From: Legionella genomosp. 1
Lineage (GTDB): Bacteria; Pseudomonadota; Gammaproteobacteria; Legionellales; Legionellaceae
NCBI GenBank assembly: GCA_945865355.1
Contig: CAMBDN010000001.1
Span: forward strand, 1-46,086
Direction: 5' to 3'
Length of the DNA stretch: 46,086 bases
Shown here: positions 7,409-16,857 of the stretch, one piece after another
Numbering within the stretch: the first letter of the stretch is position 1
Layout of the letters: each line of letters starts with the position of its first letter
Translations under genes and position numbers: made by a program
Notes under the pieces: generated by a model
Database searches by the model: none
Told to the model about the DNA's origin: nothing
What the model saw: only the letters and a program-made list of their open reading frames with translations

Positions 7409-7964
7409 GGCCAATACTGGAAGTGAGTTGGTTCATTTTAACCCCAATTGTCAAGCCGGCATATTCCCAGCGTTCTTCAAAAGGTACATCATACAACAAC
7501 TCAGGCTTGTAGGGGCAAACCAACCAAACATTGTCTATCACTTCTTGATCCAATTGATTTTCTCCCCAACCGACATACCCCAGCGTCACCAAAACATCTT
7601 TTGGGCCATCATCTTTAGCAATGGCTCGAATAATATCATTAGATGTGGTTACCGTTACACCATCACGCAAAGCTAGACTTGAGCGCCACCCCCCAAAAGG
7701 ACGATGAATGACAAACCCCCTCTCTGGCTGCAAAGGACCACCAAACATTAGTGGGGTCCGATTATTTTCTACCCGGACTGGCTCGATGTCTAACTGATCA
7801 AAAACCAAACTCAAAGGAAACTGCATTGGTCTATTAACGATCAAACCAACTGTCCCCTGGATTTGATGCTCGCAGACATAAATCACTGATTTGGAAAAAT
7901 TAGGATCATTGAGCGTAGGCATAGCGATCAACAGATGATTCGCTAATGACGTATTAAGCAACAC
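7401..7964 (-). CDS. algH: YqgE/AlgH family protein
   Basis: A 187-residue protein with the family landmarks NHLLIAMPTLNDPNFSKSVI, QGTVGLIVNRPM, FGGPLQPERGFVIH and LGYVGWGENQLDQE. AlgH was first linked to alginate regulation in Pseudomonas; its biochemical function remains unclear. The start is a GTG at 7964 with GGAG nine bases upstream; no in-frame ATG fits better. It heads the algH-ruvX-pyrB operon, an order shared by many gammaproteobacteria. Confidence 0.93.
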   Translation of the reverse strand: MLLNTSLANHLLIAMPTLNDPNFSKSVIYVCEHQIQGTVGLIVNRPMQFPLSLVFDQLDIEPVRVENNRTPLMFGGPLQPERGFVIHRPFGGWRSSLALRDGVTVTTSNDIIRAIAKDDGPKDVLVTLGYVGWGENQLDQEVIDNVWLVCPYKPELLYDVPFEERWEYAGLTIGVKMNQLTSSIGHA

Positions 7965-8282
7965 AATACATTTCTCCTTCGCGTTATATCTCTTGATTTA
8001 ATTATATACCAACAAAACAAAATGTTCTTTTATATTTCTTTTTGTTTATAACCAAACCCATTCCTTCATCATTAAATCGTCATATTGCATTTCTTAGTGG
8101 GCAGATATATTTTTATGAGGTTATGAAAAATTTCTCTTTGCGTAAGTCCTGAAAGGCTCATAGGTAAGATAAAGGCCTTAACTTAGTGCCATTCAGTCCT
8201 GACCTAATTCGGCCTGCTTACTTGAGTTCGATGGCACAAAGCAGTACAGTAGTGCTTTAATTATGCAATTAACGGAATACTC
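7965..8282. other. Intergenic region between divergent algH and mscS-like genes
   Basis: This 318-base gap separates two divergent genes and must contain both promoters. It is AT-rich next to algH and less so towards 8230. A GTCCTGA word occurs twice (about 8145 and 8194). I saw no open frame with a ribosome site, no tRNA-like fold and no clear terminator. Confidence 0.4.
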
Positions 8283-10583
8283 ATGCAATTATTCGCGAGG
8301 TTTTGCCTCTTTTTTCTTTGTATTAACGTCCCCTTTGCCAACGCCATTAACGGTACTTTGCCAGCGTTTGATGTTAAACAAGCCAACCAGAAATTTGATC
8401 GCATTAATCTCCAGTTATCTGTGCAAAATTTAAATCTCAATAATTTAGAAACGGCCGTCAACACCCTCAACCTGCTAACCACCAAAGCGGATGATTGCGT
8501 AGAAGACATCCAAAGAAAAATAAGTAATACAGAGATGCTTATCAAACAAACAAGCAATACTGTTGAGAGTAGTAAAAACGAGGGGGCCGATCTGGTCTAC
8601 CTTAACAACCAACAGAAAGAGCTATCAGATGAACAAGCTCAGTGCAGATTATTCTCAATAAGAGCTAAAGAAGCTATTGAAGCGTATAAAGATGCTATTG
8701 CAAAAATAAAACAAGAGGAAGCATTAACTCGTAGCATGCCTTTGTGGAAGATGATCAACCAAGCCCTAGAGTCACCTCCTGAAACCAAACTGATAAACCT
8801 ATTAACAACAGAGATCCCTGCCTCATTACCCCCCCTGTTTTCATCAATACTACTTGCATGCATGGCATTGATAGCGTCAACATTCACTCTGCTCAAACTT
8901 CAACGGAGCCGATCTGTTCGCCATTATTTTCGAATTAAAAAATTATATGTCAGCTACATCGTACTGCTTTCTTCTTTTTTTATTTCGGGCGCCCTGTTTA
9001 CTTCCTTATTAATTTTTTCACAAGATTTATCCAAATCAGATCTACCGTTGGTATTATCCGGCTTATTCTTTTTCTATCTGACATCCTTAATGGTCATCCT
9101 GCTCTCATTCAAGATGAATAAAATCAGAGCTCTCTTTTATTGGTATTCACTGGATGAACGCTTCTTTCAAAATGTTTCTGTCACTCTACTAAGTTTTTAC
9201 ACTACAGCATTGGTTGGGCGACTCATCTCCAATTCATTTAGCAACAATAGTCCATTATGGCAATCATGCCAGTCGCTATTTATTTTGGTTACTTTAACGA
9301 CAAGCGCTTATTTTATCCATTACTTCTGTAAAGTACATCGGCATTTTTCCTTTATTAAACACTATAATAAATTGATTCAACGTTTCAGCTTCATGCTACT
9401 TACCACGTGCGCGATAATTAACGTTTTAGGATATCTACCTTTAGCACAGCATTTAACCTTTTCAGGATTAACCTCCTTCATTGTTATTTTTAATACACTC
9501 CTTATCACGCAAGGAATCAATAAAATTTATTTGATGATGAGCCAACAAGAAACAACCAGGGCTAAAATTATCAAGTATTTTGGTTACCGTAAGGATCAAA
9601 TCTTTTCTGAGTTTTTAATCTTAAAAACCGTGGCTCAACTGATTACGGTGGCAACTAGTGTCTATTTTGTTGGTCGCATTTGGGGCTTTGCCACAGACTT
9701 TATTGAAAGTATTTATGAACAACTCTTAGATGGGGTCCATATCGTCAATATCACTATTTACCCAACAAGAATCTTATCCGGCACTGTTGTTTTTTGCTCA
9801 CTCTATTTATTGTTTCGGGCAATTTCTACTAGTATTAGCAGACACCAACAATTTGAGGATGAGGAGGAGACGCAAGTAGCCGTTGCATCGATTCTTAACT
9901 ATGTTGGCTTTAGTATCGCTTTAATTTCAGGGTTTTTGATAGCCGGCTTTGACTTTACCGGGCTTGCAATCATTGCCGGTGCTCTTTCCGTGGGTATTGG
10001 GCTTGGATTACAGAGCATTGTCAATAATTTTGTGTCTGGATTAATTTTACTCATTGAAAAACCAATCCGCCCAGGCGATCGGATTAACGTTGATGGGATT
10101 GAAGGTTTCGTGAAAAAAATTCGTGTACGTTCAACCCAAATCATTACATCAGCTCGTGAAGATATTATTGTGCCAAACTCAGATTTAATTACTCGGCGAG
10201 TAACGAACTATATGTTCAGTGATCACTTCTTCCGCATCAATTGTGAAATCCGTGTTGCTTATGGCAGTGATACTCATCTGGTCCGCGATACACTATTAAA
10301 TCTTGCACACAACCATGACGAAGTTATCAAGAACGGTCGCAACAAGCCAGTGGTACTGTTTCGTTCATTTTCTGAAAACAATCTTGTTTTCCAACTTGTT
10401 TGCCTGATCAAAGACGTCAATAAGAAATCACTGGTTCAGAGTGAATTAAATTTTGCAATCGAGAAAGCGTTCCGAGAAAATAATATCGAAATTCCATCCC
10501 ATCAGCGCGAAGTTAACATTAAGGTAACTGAAATGTTGAGGGCTACAACAAAGCCCTATGAATTTCATCCTACTGAATCATAA
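8283..10583 (+). CDS. Large MscS-family mechanosensitive channel
   Basis: A 766-residue protein. Residues 1-21 form a signal peptide (LFFLCINVPFANA). Residues about 25-160 are helical and charged and probably periplasmic, as in MscK/MscM-type proteins. About nine to eleven hydrophobic segments follow from residue 185. The MscS core comes next: pore-lining helix GALSVGIGLGLQSIVNN from residue 566, then EKPIRPGDRINVDGIEGFV and the cytoplasmic part with DIIVPNSDLITRRVTNY. Such channels open under membrane tension and release solutes during hypo-osmotic shock. The gene stands alone. The N-terminal domain differs enough that I do not assign mscK or mscM. Confidence 0.88.
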   Translation: MQLFARFCLFFLCINVPFANAINGTLPAFDVKQANQKFDRINLQLSVQNLNLNNLETAVNTLNLLTTKADDCVEDIQRKISNTEMLIKQTSNTVESSKNEGADLVYLNNQQKELSDEQAQCRLFSIRAKEAIEAYKDAIAKIKQEEALTRSMPLWKMINQALESPPETKLINLLTTEIPASLPPLFSSILLACMALIASTFTLLKLQRSRSVRHYFRIKKLYVSYIVLLSSFFISGALFTSLLIFSQDLSKSDLPLVLSGLFFFYLTSLMVILLSFKMNKIRALFYWYSLDERFFQNVSVTLLSFYTTALVGRLISNSFSNNSPLWQSCQSLFILVTLTTSAYFIHYFCKVHRHFSFIKHYNKLIQRFSFMLLTTCAIINVLGYLPLAQHLTFSGLTSFIVIFNTLLITQGINKIYLMMSQQETTRAKIIKYFGYRKDQIFSEFLILKTVAQLITVATSVYFVGRIWGFATDFIESIYEQLLDGVHIVNITIYPTRILSGTVVFCSLYLLFRAISTSISRHQQFEDEEETQVAVASILNYVGFSIALISGFLIAGFDFTGLAIIAGALSVGIGLGLQSIVNNFVSGLILLIEKPIRPGDRINVDGIEGFVKKIRVRSTQIITSAREDIIVPNSDLITRRVTNYMFSDHFFRINCEIRVAYGSDTHLVRDTLLNLAHNHDEVIKNGRNKPVVLFRSFSENNLVFQLVCLIKDVNKKSLVQSELNFAIEKAFRENNIEIPSHQREVNIKVTEMLRATTKPYEFHPTES

Positions 10584-10744
10584 TTAACTTCCCACTTTCT
10601 AATTATAGATGGTGTATTTTTCAAAAAAGTATTGAGAGTTAAATCTGTTTTGAGTTATGTTGGGATGAGGCATATAAAAATTAAACTGATATGATTGGCA
10701 TTTAGGGATGAATGCAGATACTCAACTAGTGTTCAGGAGGCGTT

Positions 10745-10975
10745 ATGGCTAGAGGAGAAGTCAAATGGTTCAACAATGCGAAGGGCTGGGGGTTCATTAT
10801 ACCAGAGGGCGGTGGGGACGATATTTTTGTCCATTTTTCCGCTATAGGTGGCACCGGCTATAAAACACTTGTTGCCGGTCAGACCGTATATTTTGAATTG
10901 GAGAAGGGCGAACGTGGCTTACACGCAACAAATGTCTCCGCACTTAATGAAATTGCCGAGGAAGCGGAGGCCTAA
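10745..10975 (+). CDS. Cold-shock domain protein
   Basis: A 76-residue single cold-shock domain. GEVKWFNNAKGWGFI carries RNP1-like aromatic residues, DIFVHFSAI is RNP2, and the chain ends with an acidic tail (NEIAEEAEA). CspA-family proteins bind single-stranded RNA or DNA and melt secondary structure. The length and the KGWGFI variant resemble CspD/CspE-type members, so the paralogue is not assigned. The ATG has an excellent AGGAGG site. It is monocistronic, with a possible terminator hairpin downstream. Confidence 0.92.
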   Translation: MARGEVKWFNNAKGWGFIIPEGGGDDIFVHFSAIGGTGYKTLVAGQTVYFELEKGERGLHATNVSALNEIAEEAEA

Positions 10976-11019
10976 AATCACGAGCCTATAAGCACGTGAA
11001 ATGGCTATAATCCGGACGG

Positions 11020-11036
11020 AACCACACGGTGGTTTT
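11020..11036 (+). terminator. Possible terminator after the cold-shock gene
   Basis: AACCAC, a three-base loop (ACG), GTGGTT and then a short T run (GGTTTT) form a six-base-pair hairpin about 45 bases past the stop codon. The stem is short and the T run is only four bases, so this may be a weak terminator or chance. Confidence 0.35.
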
Positions 11037-11173
11037 AGCAATGAATCACAACTACAGGTAAATGGCTGTGCGGTAGATGAATAGCTCGACCAGCCATGGA
11101 AACACTGTTACTTTCTCGAACCTGCACGAAAATGTTGCAATAAATCTCATTTTGTGTAAAATATACCACAGTT

Positions 11174-12490
11174 ATGAAACGAAAATTAATTTACACATTC
11201 ACCAGTATTACTTTTCTTACGTTGTGCTTAATCTGGCCTTTATTGTATAACAAGGTTCATAAGCCAACCGTTATTGTTAAAAAAATTGCTCTTAAAACAA
11301 GCGCCATTAATACAGCTGCTATTAAAACAACGATTAATAAAATAGCAACGATTAAGACAGCGACGGCTAACAAGAGAGTCAATTTAAAGACCGTCACCAC
11401 TAACAACAGCACCTTAAAGCAAATCCCCTTTGAAAGATTGCCGGGATGGAATGAAACTGAAGTTAAAAAATCCTTACTAGCCTTTCAGATGTCTTGTAAA
11501 ACGTTCTTAAAACAAAAGCCGACTCATGCTGTTGGTTCTAAGCTCATCAAGCTACAAGCAAAAGACTGGCACCCTGCTTGTAGAGAAGCCATATTAATTG
11601 ATTCAACCTATGAAGACAACGCAAGACAATTTTTTGAAAAATGGTTTTATCCAATCGAACTTGCAAAAAATAAACCAGTGCATGGGTTGTTTACTGGTTA
11701 TTACATGCCTCAACTAAAGGGCAACTTAACAAGAACAGAAAAATACAATACACCAATCTATGGTTTACCTCGTAATTTAAAGCAGAAAGACGATAAAAAA
11801 TCAGTAAATCGATCGAAACAATTACCGTACTATACACGTGAGGAAATTGATAAAGGCGCTCTCATCAAGAAAGCACCGGTCATTGCCTGGATCAATAGCC
11901 CAATAGAACGATTATTTCTAGAAATCGAGGGTGCAGGTGTCATCAAACTGTCTAGTGGTAAGAAATTATACCTTGGATATGCTGGTGAAAACGGGGCACC
12001 TTATTCTTCAATTGGCAGCTTGTTGATCAAAAAAGGAGTTATGACCAAGGATAATGCCTCCAAAGCAGTCATTAAAAAATATTTAGAGAGTCAACCCAAC
12101 AATGCCAACACCCTTATACATAAAAATAATTCCTTTGTTTTTTTTCAAAAGGTATCCGATTGGATTGCCTTAGGCGCTCATGGACGGACACTTACTCCTG
12201 GGTACTCATTAGCCATTGACAAGAAATGGATCCCGCTAGGCGCACCATTATGGTTAACAACAACAATACCTGATCAAGAAAACAAGAGTGACAAACAATT
12301 TCAGCGACTTATGATAGCCCAAGACACCGGTGGTGCAATCAAAGGATTGGTCCGTGGTGATATATTTTGGGGCTCAGGAAAAAATGCTGCGTTTCTTGGT
12401 GAGAACATGAAAAACGAAGGCCGTTATTGGCTGCTTCTGCCAAAACGTGCTTTTGATCGACTTGCAAACCGCTTTCTAGCTAGCAAGTAG
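11174..12490 (+). CDS. mltA: MltA-type membrane-bound lytic transglycosylase
   Basis: A 438-residue murein hydrolase cleaving the MurNAc-GlcNAc bond with formation of 1,6-anhydromuropeptides. An N-terminal hydrophobic anchor (residues 8-26) precedes an unusual linker (about 36-82) rich in Ile, Thr, Lys, Asn and Ala. The MltA domain follows (LPGWNETEV, then FTGYYMPQLKGN), and the 3D domain holds AHGRTLTPGYSLAIDKKWIP and MIAQDTGGAIKGLVRGDIFW, with the catalytic aspartate in AQDTGG. E. coli MltA is a lipoprotein, but here the sequence before the only early cysteine (LTLC) does not fit a lipobox, so a transmembrane anchor is more likely. Confidence 0.9.
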   Translation: MKRKLIYTFTSITFLTLCLIWPLLYNKVHKPTVIVKKIALKTSAINTAAIKTTINKIATIKTATANKRVNLKTVTTNNSTLKQIPFERLPGWNETEVKKSLLAFQMSCKTFLKQKPTHAVGSKLIKLQAKDWHPACREAILIDSTYEDNARQFFEKWFYPIELAKNKPVHGLFTGYYMPQLKGNLTRTEKYNTPIYGLPRNLKQKDDKKSVNRSKQLPYYTREEIDKGALIKKAPVIAWINSPIERLFLEIEGAGVIKLSSGKKLYLGYAGENGAPYSSIGSLLIKKGVMTKDNASKAVIKKYLESQPNNANTLIHKNNSFVFFQKVSDWIALGAHGRTLTPGYSLAIDKKWIPLGAPLWLTTTIPDQENKSDKQFQRLMIAQDTGGAIKGLVRGDIFWGSGKNAAFLGENMKNEGRYWLLLPKRAFDRLANRFLASK

Positions 12491-12638
12491 AGCATTAGGT
12501 TTTCGCTGAATGTTAAACTGAATATCCTTATTTTAATTCGTGCCCCAAGGATTATTTTCGGCTCTAATGTCTGAAGACCGGCTGTGTAGACGAGAATCCT
12601 ATGGTATATTACAGAATTTCTTCAGTTGCGTACATCCG

Positions 12639-13646
12639 ATGAAACATGGCTTATTGATAATTAATTTAGGCACGCCCGATAATCCCAGTGTTGGCGCCGT
12701 AGGCCGCTATTTACGCGAGTTTCTAGCTGATGGGCGAGTTATTTCCCTTCCTGCCCCATTACGCTATCTATTGCTTTACTGTTTTATCCTGCCCTTTAGA
12801 GTACGTCGCTCCGCACATGCTTATCAGATGATATGGAGCGCAGAGGGTTCGCCATTGCTTCATCATAGTCGCAGTTTAGTTAACGGCTTACAAAAACGCC
12901 TTGAGGGCCATTGCAAAGTCGTATTAGGAATGCGCTATGGAAATCCTAGCATTGATGAAGCGCTACATCAGCTCAGCGGATGCGAAAAAATTACTGTTTT
13001 ACCGCTCTACCCACAATATTCTTCTGCGGCAACAGGATCTTCAATTGAAAAAACATTGCGTAGTATAAGCACGAAGAACATACTGCCATCGCTCAATGTT
13101 ATTCGTGATTTTTATTCACATCAAAGCTTCATTAACGCACAAGTTGCAATGATAAAGTCTCATGTCGGGAATCATGACTATATTTTATTCAGCTACCATG
13201 GCTTACCAGAACAGCACTTACAACAAGGTGGCTGCAATCCTGTCTGCGCGGCTCAATGCCCACCTATTTCCTCGACTGATAAAGGTTGCTACCGCGCACA
13301 GTGCCTACAAACCACGGCGCTAGTAGCCGAGTCCCTTGGCCTAACTGAACAACAACATGGAACCGCTTTTCAATCAAGGCTCGGAAAAATGCCATGGATA
13401 AAACCTTACACAGATGAAATTCTTGTTAAGCTAATCTCACAAGGGATTAAACGAATTGCAGTTGTTTGCCCCTCATTTGTAGCGGATTGTTTAGAAACAT
13501 TAGAAGAAATTGGTATTCGCCTAAAAAGCCAATGGATTGAAATCGGGGGAACACAATTAACACTCATCCCTTGTCTTAATGACAGCGAGCCTTGGCTAGA
13601 TGCAATTATTGACATTACCAACATAAGAGTTATCACGCCACATTGA
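12639..13646 (+). CDS. hemH: Ferrochelatase
   Basis: A 335-residue protein inserting Fe2+ into protoporphyrin IX, the last step of protoheme synthesis. Markers are LLIINLGTPDNPS at the N-terminus, GSPLLHHSR, LPLYPQYSSAATGS, the catalytic-histidine motif SYHGLPEQH and CPSFVADCLETLEEI near the C-terminus. Between the histidine motif and the next helix there is a cysteine-rich insertion with Cys 199, 203, 207, 217 and 222. The frame opens earlier (12540), but the ATG at 12639 gives the family start; its ribosome site is poor. Heme from this step feeds the heme A genes further right. Confidence 0.93.
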   Translation: MKHGLLIINLGTPDNPSVGAVGRYLREFLADGRVISLPAPLRYLLLYCFILPFRVRRSAHAYQMIWSAEGSPLLHHSRSLVNGLQKRLEGHCKVVLGMRYGNPSIDEALHQLSGCEKITVLPLYPQYSSAATGSSIEKTLRSISTKNILPSLNVIRDFYSHQSFINAQVAMIKSHVGNHDYILFSYHGLPEQHLQQGGCNPVCAAQCPPISSTDKGCYRAQCLQTTALVAESLGLTEQQHGTAFQSRLGKMPWIKPYTDEILVKLISQGIKRIAVVCPSFVADCLETLEEIGIRLKSQWIEIGGTQLTLIPCLNDSEPWLDAIIDITNIRVITPH

Positions 13647-13773
13647 ACGGTTAGATGTTCATACTGCAGCCATATTTAAACCCATATTGATCTTTACTCT
13701 ATTGCAAATTGCAGGATTTGTGCTATACCCAATCAAAAGGCACATAAGAATTATTTACCTTCGAGAGGGGATC

Positions 13774-14013
13774 ATGAACAACAAGCAATTTTCAGAACGC
13801 CTCAATAAAGAATTAGACGAAATCGGTGTTCCACAACGCAGTGATGAACGAGTTGAGGTTTTTTCCAAACTCATTAAAATTCCTCGGTTTAAAGCGGAGG
13901 CAATATTAAATGGCAACACCAACCCCGAAGCTCCGTTACTTAAATTACTAGCAGACGAGTTGGAGGTAAGTGCGGATTGGTTATTAGGCAAAAGCGACAA
14001 ACGCCAAAATTAA
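13774..14013 (+). CDS. Small helix-turn-helix (XRE-like) protein
   Basis: A 79-residue protein beginning MNNKQFSERLNKELDEIGVP and ending LADELEVSADWLLGKSDKRQ. The pattern FSKLIKIPRFKAEAILNGN followed by the LEVSADWLLGK closing helix is typical of Cro/CI-type HTH regulators, although the first helices are divergent. The ATG at 13774 has a strong GAGAGGGG site six bases upstream; an open frame from 13687 is not needed. It is flanked by hemH and, convergently, rimK. The regulatory target is unknown. Confidence 0.75.
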   Translation: MNNKQFSERLNKELDEIGVPQRSDERVEVFSKLIKIPRFKAEAILNGNTNPEAPLLKLLADELEVSADWLLGKSDKRQN

Positions 14014-14070
14014 GCAACACTACTTATCACAACCTTGCGATGCTCCTTTTGAAGTGAGCCTGGTAGGCGC

Positions 14071-14979
14071 TTAACCTTGAAATCGTTTATTTTTACTAGT
14101 TGGTTTAGCATTCTTTTCAATATATTGAATAATCTTACCTGCAATATTGATTTCAGTTGCCTTTTCAATACCCTCAAGACCTGGTGAAGAATTAATCTCC
14201 AGTACCAATGGACCATGATTGGAGCGCAGTAAATCAACACCCGCTACGTTCAAGCCCATGGTTTTTGCAGCAGCAATAGCTATTGCGCGCTCTTGGGGGG
14301 ATAATTTCACTTTAAGTGCACGACCACCCTGATGTACATTAGCGCGAAACTCACCCTCTTTCGCTTGACGTTTTATCGCAGCGACGACTTTGCCACCAAT
14401 GACTAAACAGCGAATATCCGTACCACATGACTCTTGAATAAATTCCTGAACTAAAATATTGGCATGCATTTCTTTAAATGCGTTAATAATGCTGACCGCT
14501 GATTGATGGCTATCAGCTAAAACAACACCCTTACCTTGGGTCCCTTCTAACAACTTAATGACTAAGGGCGCTCCACCTACCATGCGAATTAAATCTGCGG
14601 TGTTATCCGGTGATTGAGCAAAGCTTGTTAAAGGCATTGGAATACCCTTTCGGGCTAATAACTGTAGTGAACGAAATTTATCACGAGAACGTGCAATGGC
14701 TATCGATTCATTCACTGTGTAAATACCCATTGTTTCTAAATGCCTTAATACTGCTGTGCCATAAAAGGTATTGGATGCACCAATTCTAGGTATAATCGCA
14801 TCAAAATGGGGTAGAGGCTGCCCGCCGCGATAATGTATTTGCGGACAGGATGCCGCAACATTCATATAGCAATATAGCGGGTTGATAATCTTGACCTCGT
14901 GCCCTGCGTCCTCTCCTGCGGCACACAAACGTTTATGCGAATACAACTCAGGATTGGTCGCCAATATTGCGATTTTCAT
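14071..14979 (-). CDS. rimK: RimK-type glutamate ligase (ATP-grasp)
   Basis: A 302-residue ATP-grasp ligase. An N-terminal pre-ATP-grasp domain starts MKIAILATNPELYSHKRL, then PRIGASNTFYGTAVLRHLE, the nucleotide-binding loop LLEGTQGKGVVLA, SCGTDIRCLVIGGKVVAAIK and the metal-binding VLEINSSPGLEGIE close to the C-terminus. RimK adds glutamate residues to the C-terminus of ribosomal protein S6 in E. coli. A basic tail (ENAKPTSKNKRFQG) follows. It starts at an ATG with no overlapping neighbour and is convergent with the small HTH gene. Confidence 0.93.
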   Translation of the reverse strand: MKIAILATNPELYSHKRLCAAGEDAGHEVKIINPLYCYMNVAASCPQIHYRGGQPLPHFDAIIPRIGASNTFYGTAVLRHLETMGIYTVNESIAIARSRDKFRSLQLLARKGIPMPLTSFAQSPDNTADLIRMVGGAPLVIKLLEGTQGKGVVLADSHQSAVSIINAFKEMHANILVQEFIQESCGTDIRCLVIGGKVVAAIKRQAKEGEFRANVHQGGRALKVKLSPQERAIAIAAAKTMGLNVAGVDLLRSNHGPLVLEINSSPGLEGIEKATEINIAGKIIQYIEKNAKPTSKNKRFQG

Positions 14980-15184
14980 AACGGGGTAATTCCTTCAATA
15001 ATTATTTATTCGGTGAATACAAAAATTTTAGTTCACCAGGTTGATAACTGCTAATTTAGTTCAAAAACAAAACATTTATGGGTTTGCTAAAACCCCATAT
15101 TATTTAATTTCACACACATCATAAAAATATTTTCTCAACCACACATCAGGTGGGAGAGGATGAGAAAGAATGCGTGAATTAAAG

Positions 15185-15220
15185 CCCTCACCCGAAGCCC
15201 CTCCCGCAAGCGGGAGAGGG
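15185..15220. repeat. REP-like palindrome (CTCCCGC-AA-GCGGGAG)
   Basis: The core is CTCCCGC (15201-15207), AA, GCGGGAG (15210-15216), preceded by CCCTCACCCGAAGCCC and followed by AGGG. This CCCTCACCC / CTCCCGCAAGCGGGAG motif is a common intergenic repeat in many proteobacteria. It lies in the 303-base gap between the rimK and sco genes, both transcribed leftwards, and may end or stabilise the sco transcript. The rest of this gap is AT-rich with no gene visible. Confidence 0.7.
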
Positions 15221-15282
15221 AACTATCCATGATTTTAAATGATTCGACAAAGTAACTATCAATAGCCCGGATCAATTGATGC

Positions 15283-15927
15283 TCATGAAACCAACAACAA
15301 ATAATCCTTAGCCAGCATCGATGCTTGGTGAGGCATAGTAAAGAATGCACTCAACTTCCCGTTAGGATTGAACAACATGACAGTACCTGTATGCTCAATA
15401 TCATAACTTTGTGAATCGTCACTACTCCGAGAAGCTACTTTAGCATAGGCAATACCCATTTCTTTGGTGATCATTTTAATCGCCTCTTCATCCCCTCTAG
15501 CACCATAAAAATTAGGGTTGAACGCTTTAACATAATGATCCAAGCCAGCCAAATTATCACGCTCCGGATCGACTGAAACCATAACAACTTGCGGCAATGT
15601 TTTTGTCCCTTTCTCTTCCAATAAACGATACATTTTAGCCAGCTCCGCCATGGTCGTTGGACAAACAGAACCACAACTAGTAAAACCAAAGAAGACCAAT
15701 GTCCAGTGCCCTTCTAAGCTGGCATTATTAAATTGAGCACTATCAATACCAGTCAAAGCAAAAGCGCTCACCTCGCGAGGTTTATCCAATAGGGTTCCAT
15801 TAAATTGGCTCAAATCGATGCTTTTATTTAAATAGACATGTTGTGAAACAAATAATCCTAAAATTAATGCTATTAAGGCCAGTAAACCAGATACTGTTAT
15901 CGTAGTGCGTTTCTTTTTATCAAGCAT
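15283..15927 (-). CDS. SCO1/SenC copper chaperone for cytochrome oxidase
   Basis: A 214-residue protein with one N-terminal membrane anchor (residues 11-31) and a thioredoxin-like periplasmic domain. The copper ligands are Cys85 and Cys89 (FGFTSCGSVCPTT) and the histidine in IEHTG. SCO proteins deliver copper to, or reduce, the CuA site of cytochrome c oxidase subunit II. It is the last gene of a leftward operon after ctaB, with 10 bases between them, matching the order seen in Pseudomonas. Confidence 0.92.
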   Translation of the reverse strand: MLDKKKRTTITVSGLLALIALILGLFVSQHVYLNKSIDLSQFNGTLLDKPREVSAFALTGIDSAQFNNASLEGHWTLVFFGFTSCGSVCPTTMAELAKMYRLLEEKGTKTLPQVVMVSVDPERDNLAGLDHYVKAFNPNFYGARGDEEAIKMITKEMGIAYAKVASRSSDDSQSYDIEHTGTVMLFNPNGKLSAFFTMPHQASMLAKDYLLLVS

Positions 15928-15937
15928 TATACTTTCC

Positions 15938-16822
15938 TTACAAGTAATGATCGATTAATAATAAAATAAATATGAACATCAAATAAATAATTGAAAAGCG
16001 AAATGTACGCATGGCCACAATGGGTTGATCAGTACGATAGAGCACGGTAACCCAGTATAAAAAACGCATACCGAGCAACAATGCACCCAACAAATATAAC
16101 AACCCACTCATACCTACAACAAACGGCAATACACTGACAACGACCAATAGTATGGTATACAACAACACATTCAATTTAGTAAAACGGATTCCATGAGTAA
16201 CTGGCAGCATAGGAATTTCTGCATGTTTATAATCATCAAATCGATAGATGGCAAGCGCCCAAAAATGTGGCGGCGTCCAAGTAAAAATAATCAATACTAA
16301 CAATAAAGCCTGGGGATCGAGCTGATTGGCTACCGCAGTCCATCCCAGCAAGGGCGGTGCTGCACCTGCTAAACCCCCAATAACAATATTCTGAGGGGTT
16401 GCACGTTTCAGATAGCCCGTATAAATACCTGCATATCCTATTATCGTAATAAAAGTGAGTATCGCAGTTAAGGCGTTAACAAAAATACTCAACACAACCA
16501 AGCCGACAACGCCTAACAATAATGCAAACCAAAATGCCTGTTTTACTGAAATACGTCCGTGCGCTACAGGCCTATTTTTAGTACGCGCCATAATGGCATC
16601 TATGCGTTTATCGACCAAATGATTAACAGCAGCCGCACTCCCTGCGCAAAGACCGATGCCCAAAAGGCTGGCACTCAAGGTCAATAACGAGACCCAACCA
16701 GGAGCCGCAAGATACATTCCGACAACCACTGTTAATAACATCAGTAAAACGACTCGTGGTTTGCACAATTCAATGTAATCGCGCCATACTGCACCGAACC
16801 GCCGTTTAGTATCGCTATACAT
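15938..16822 (-). CDS. ctaB: Protoheme IX farnesyltransferase (heme O synthase)
   Basis: A 294-residue UbiA-superfamily membrane enzyme that adds a farnesyl chain to heme B to give heme O. The first prenyl-diphosphate-binding motif lies in NHLVDKRIDAIMARTKNRPV, and the second region includes WTPPHFWALAIYRFDDYKHA. Multiple hydrophobic helices are evident. The ATG at 16822 has a strong GGAGGT site seven bases upstream, better than the upstream alternative at 16831. Downstream of ctaA, which uses its product. Confidence 0.94.
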   Translation of the reverse strand: MYSDTKRRFGAVWRDYIELCKPRVVLLMLLTVVVGMYLAAPGWVSLLTLSASLLGIGLCAGSAAAVNHLVDKRIDAIMARTKNRPVAHGRISVKQAFWFALLLGVVGLVVLSIFVNALTAILTFITIIGYAGIYTGYLKRATPQNIVIGGLAGAAPPLLGWTAVANQLDPQALLLVLIIFTWTPPHFWALAIYRFDDYKHAEIPMLPVTHGIRFTKLNVLLYTILLVVVSVLPFVVGMSGLLYLLGALLLGMRFLYWVTVLYRTDQPIVAMRTFRFSIIYLMFIFILLLIDHYL

Positions 16823-16857
16823 TAGCAGCACCTCCTGTAACTTGGGATCCGTGTAAA

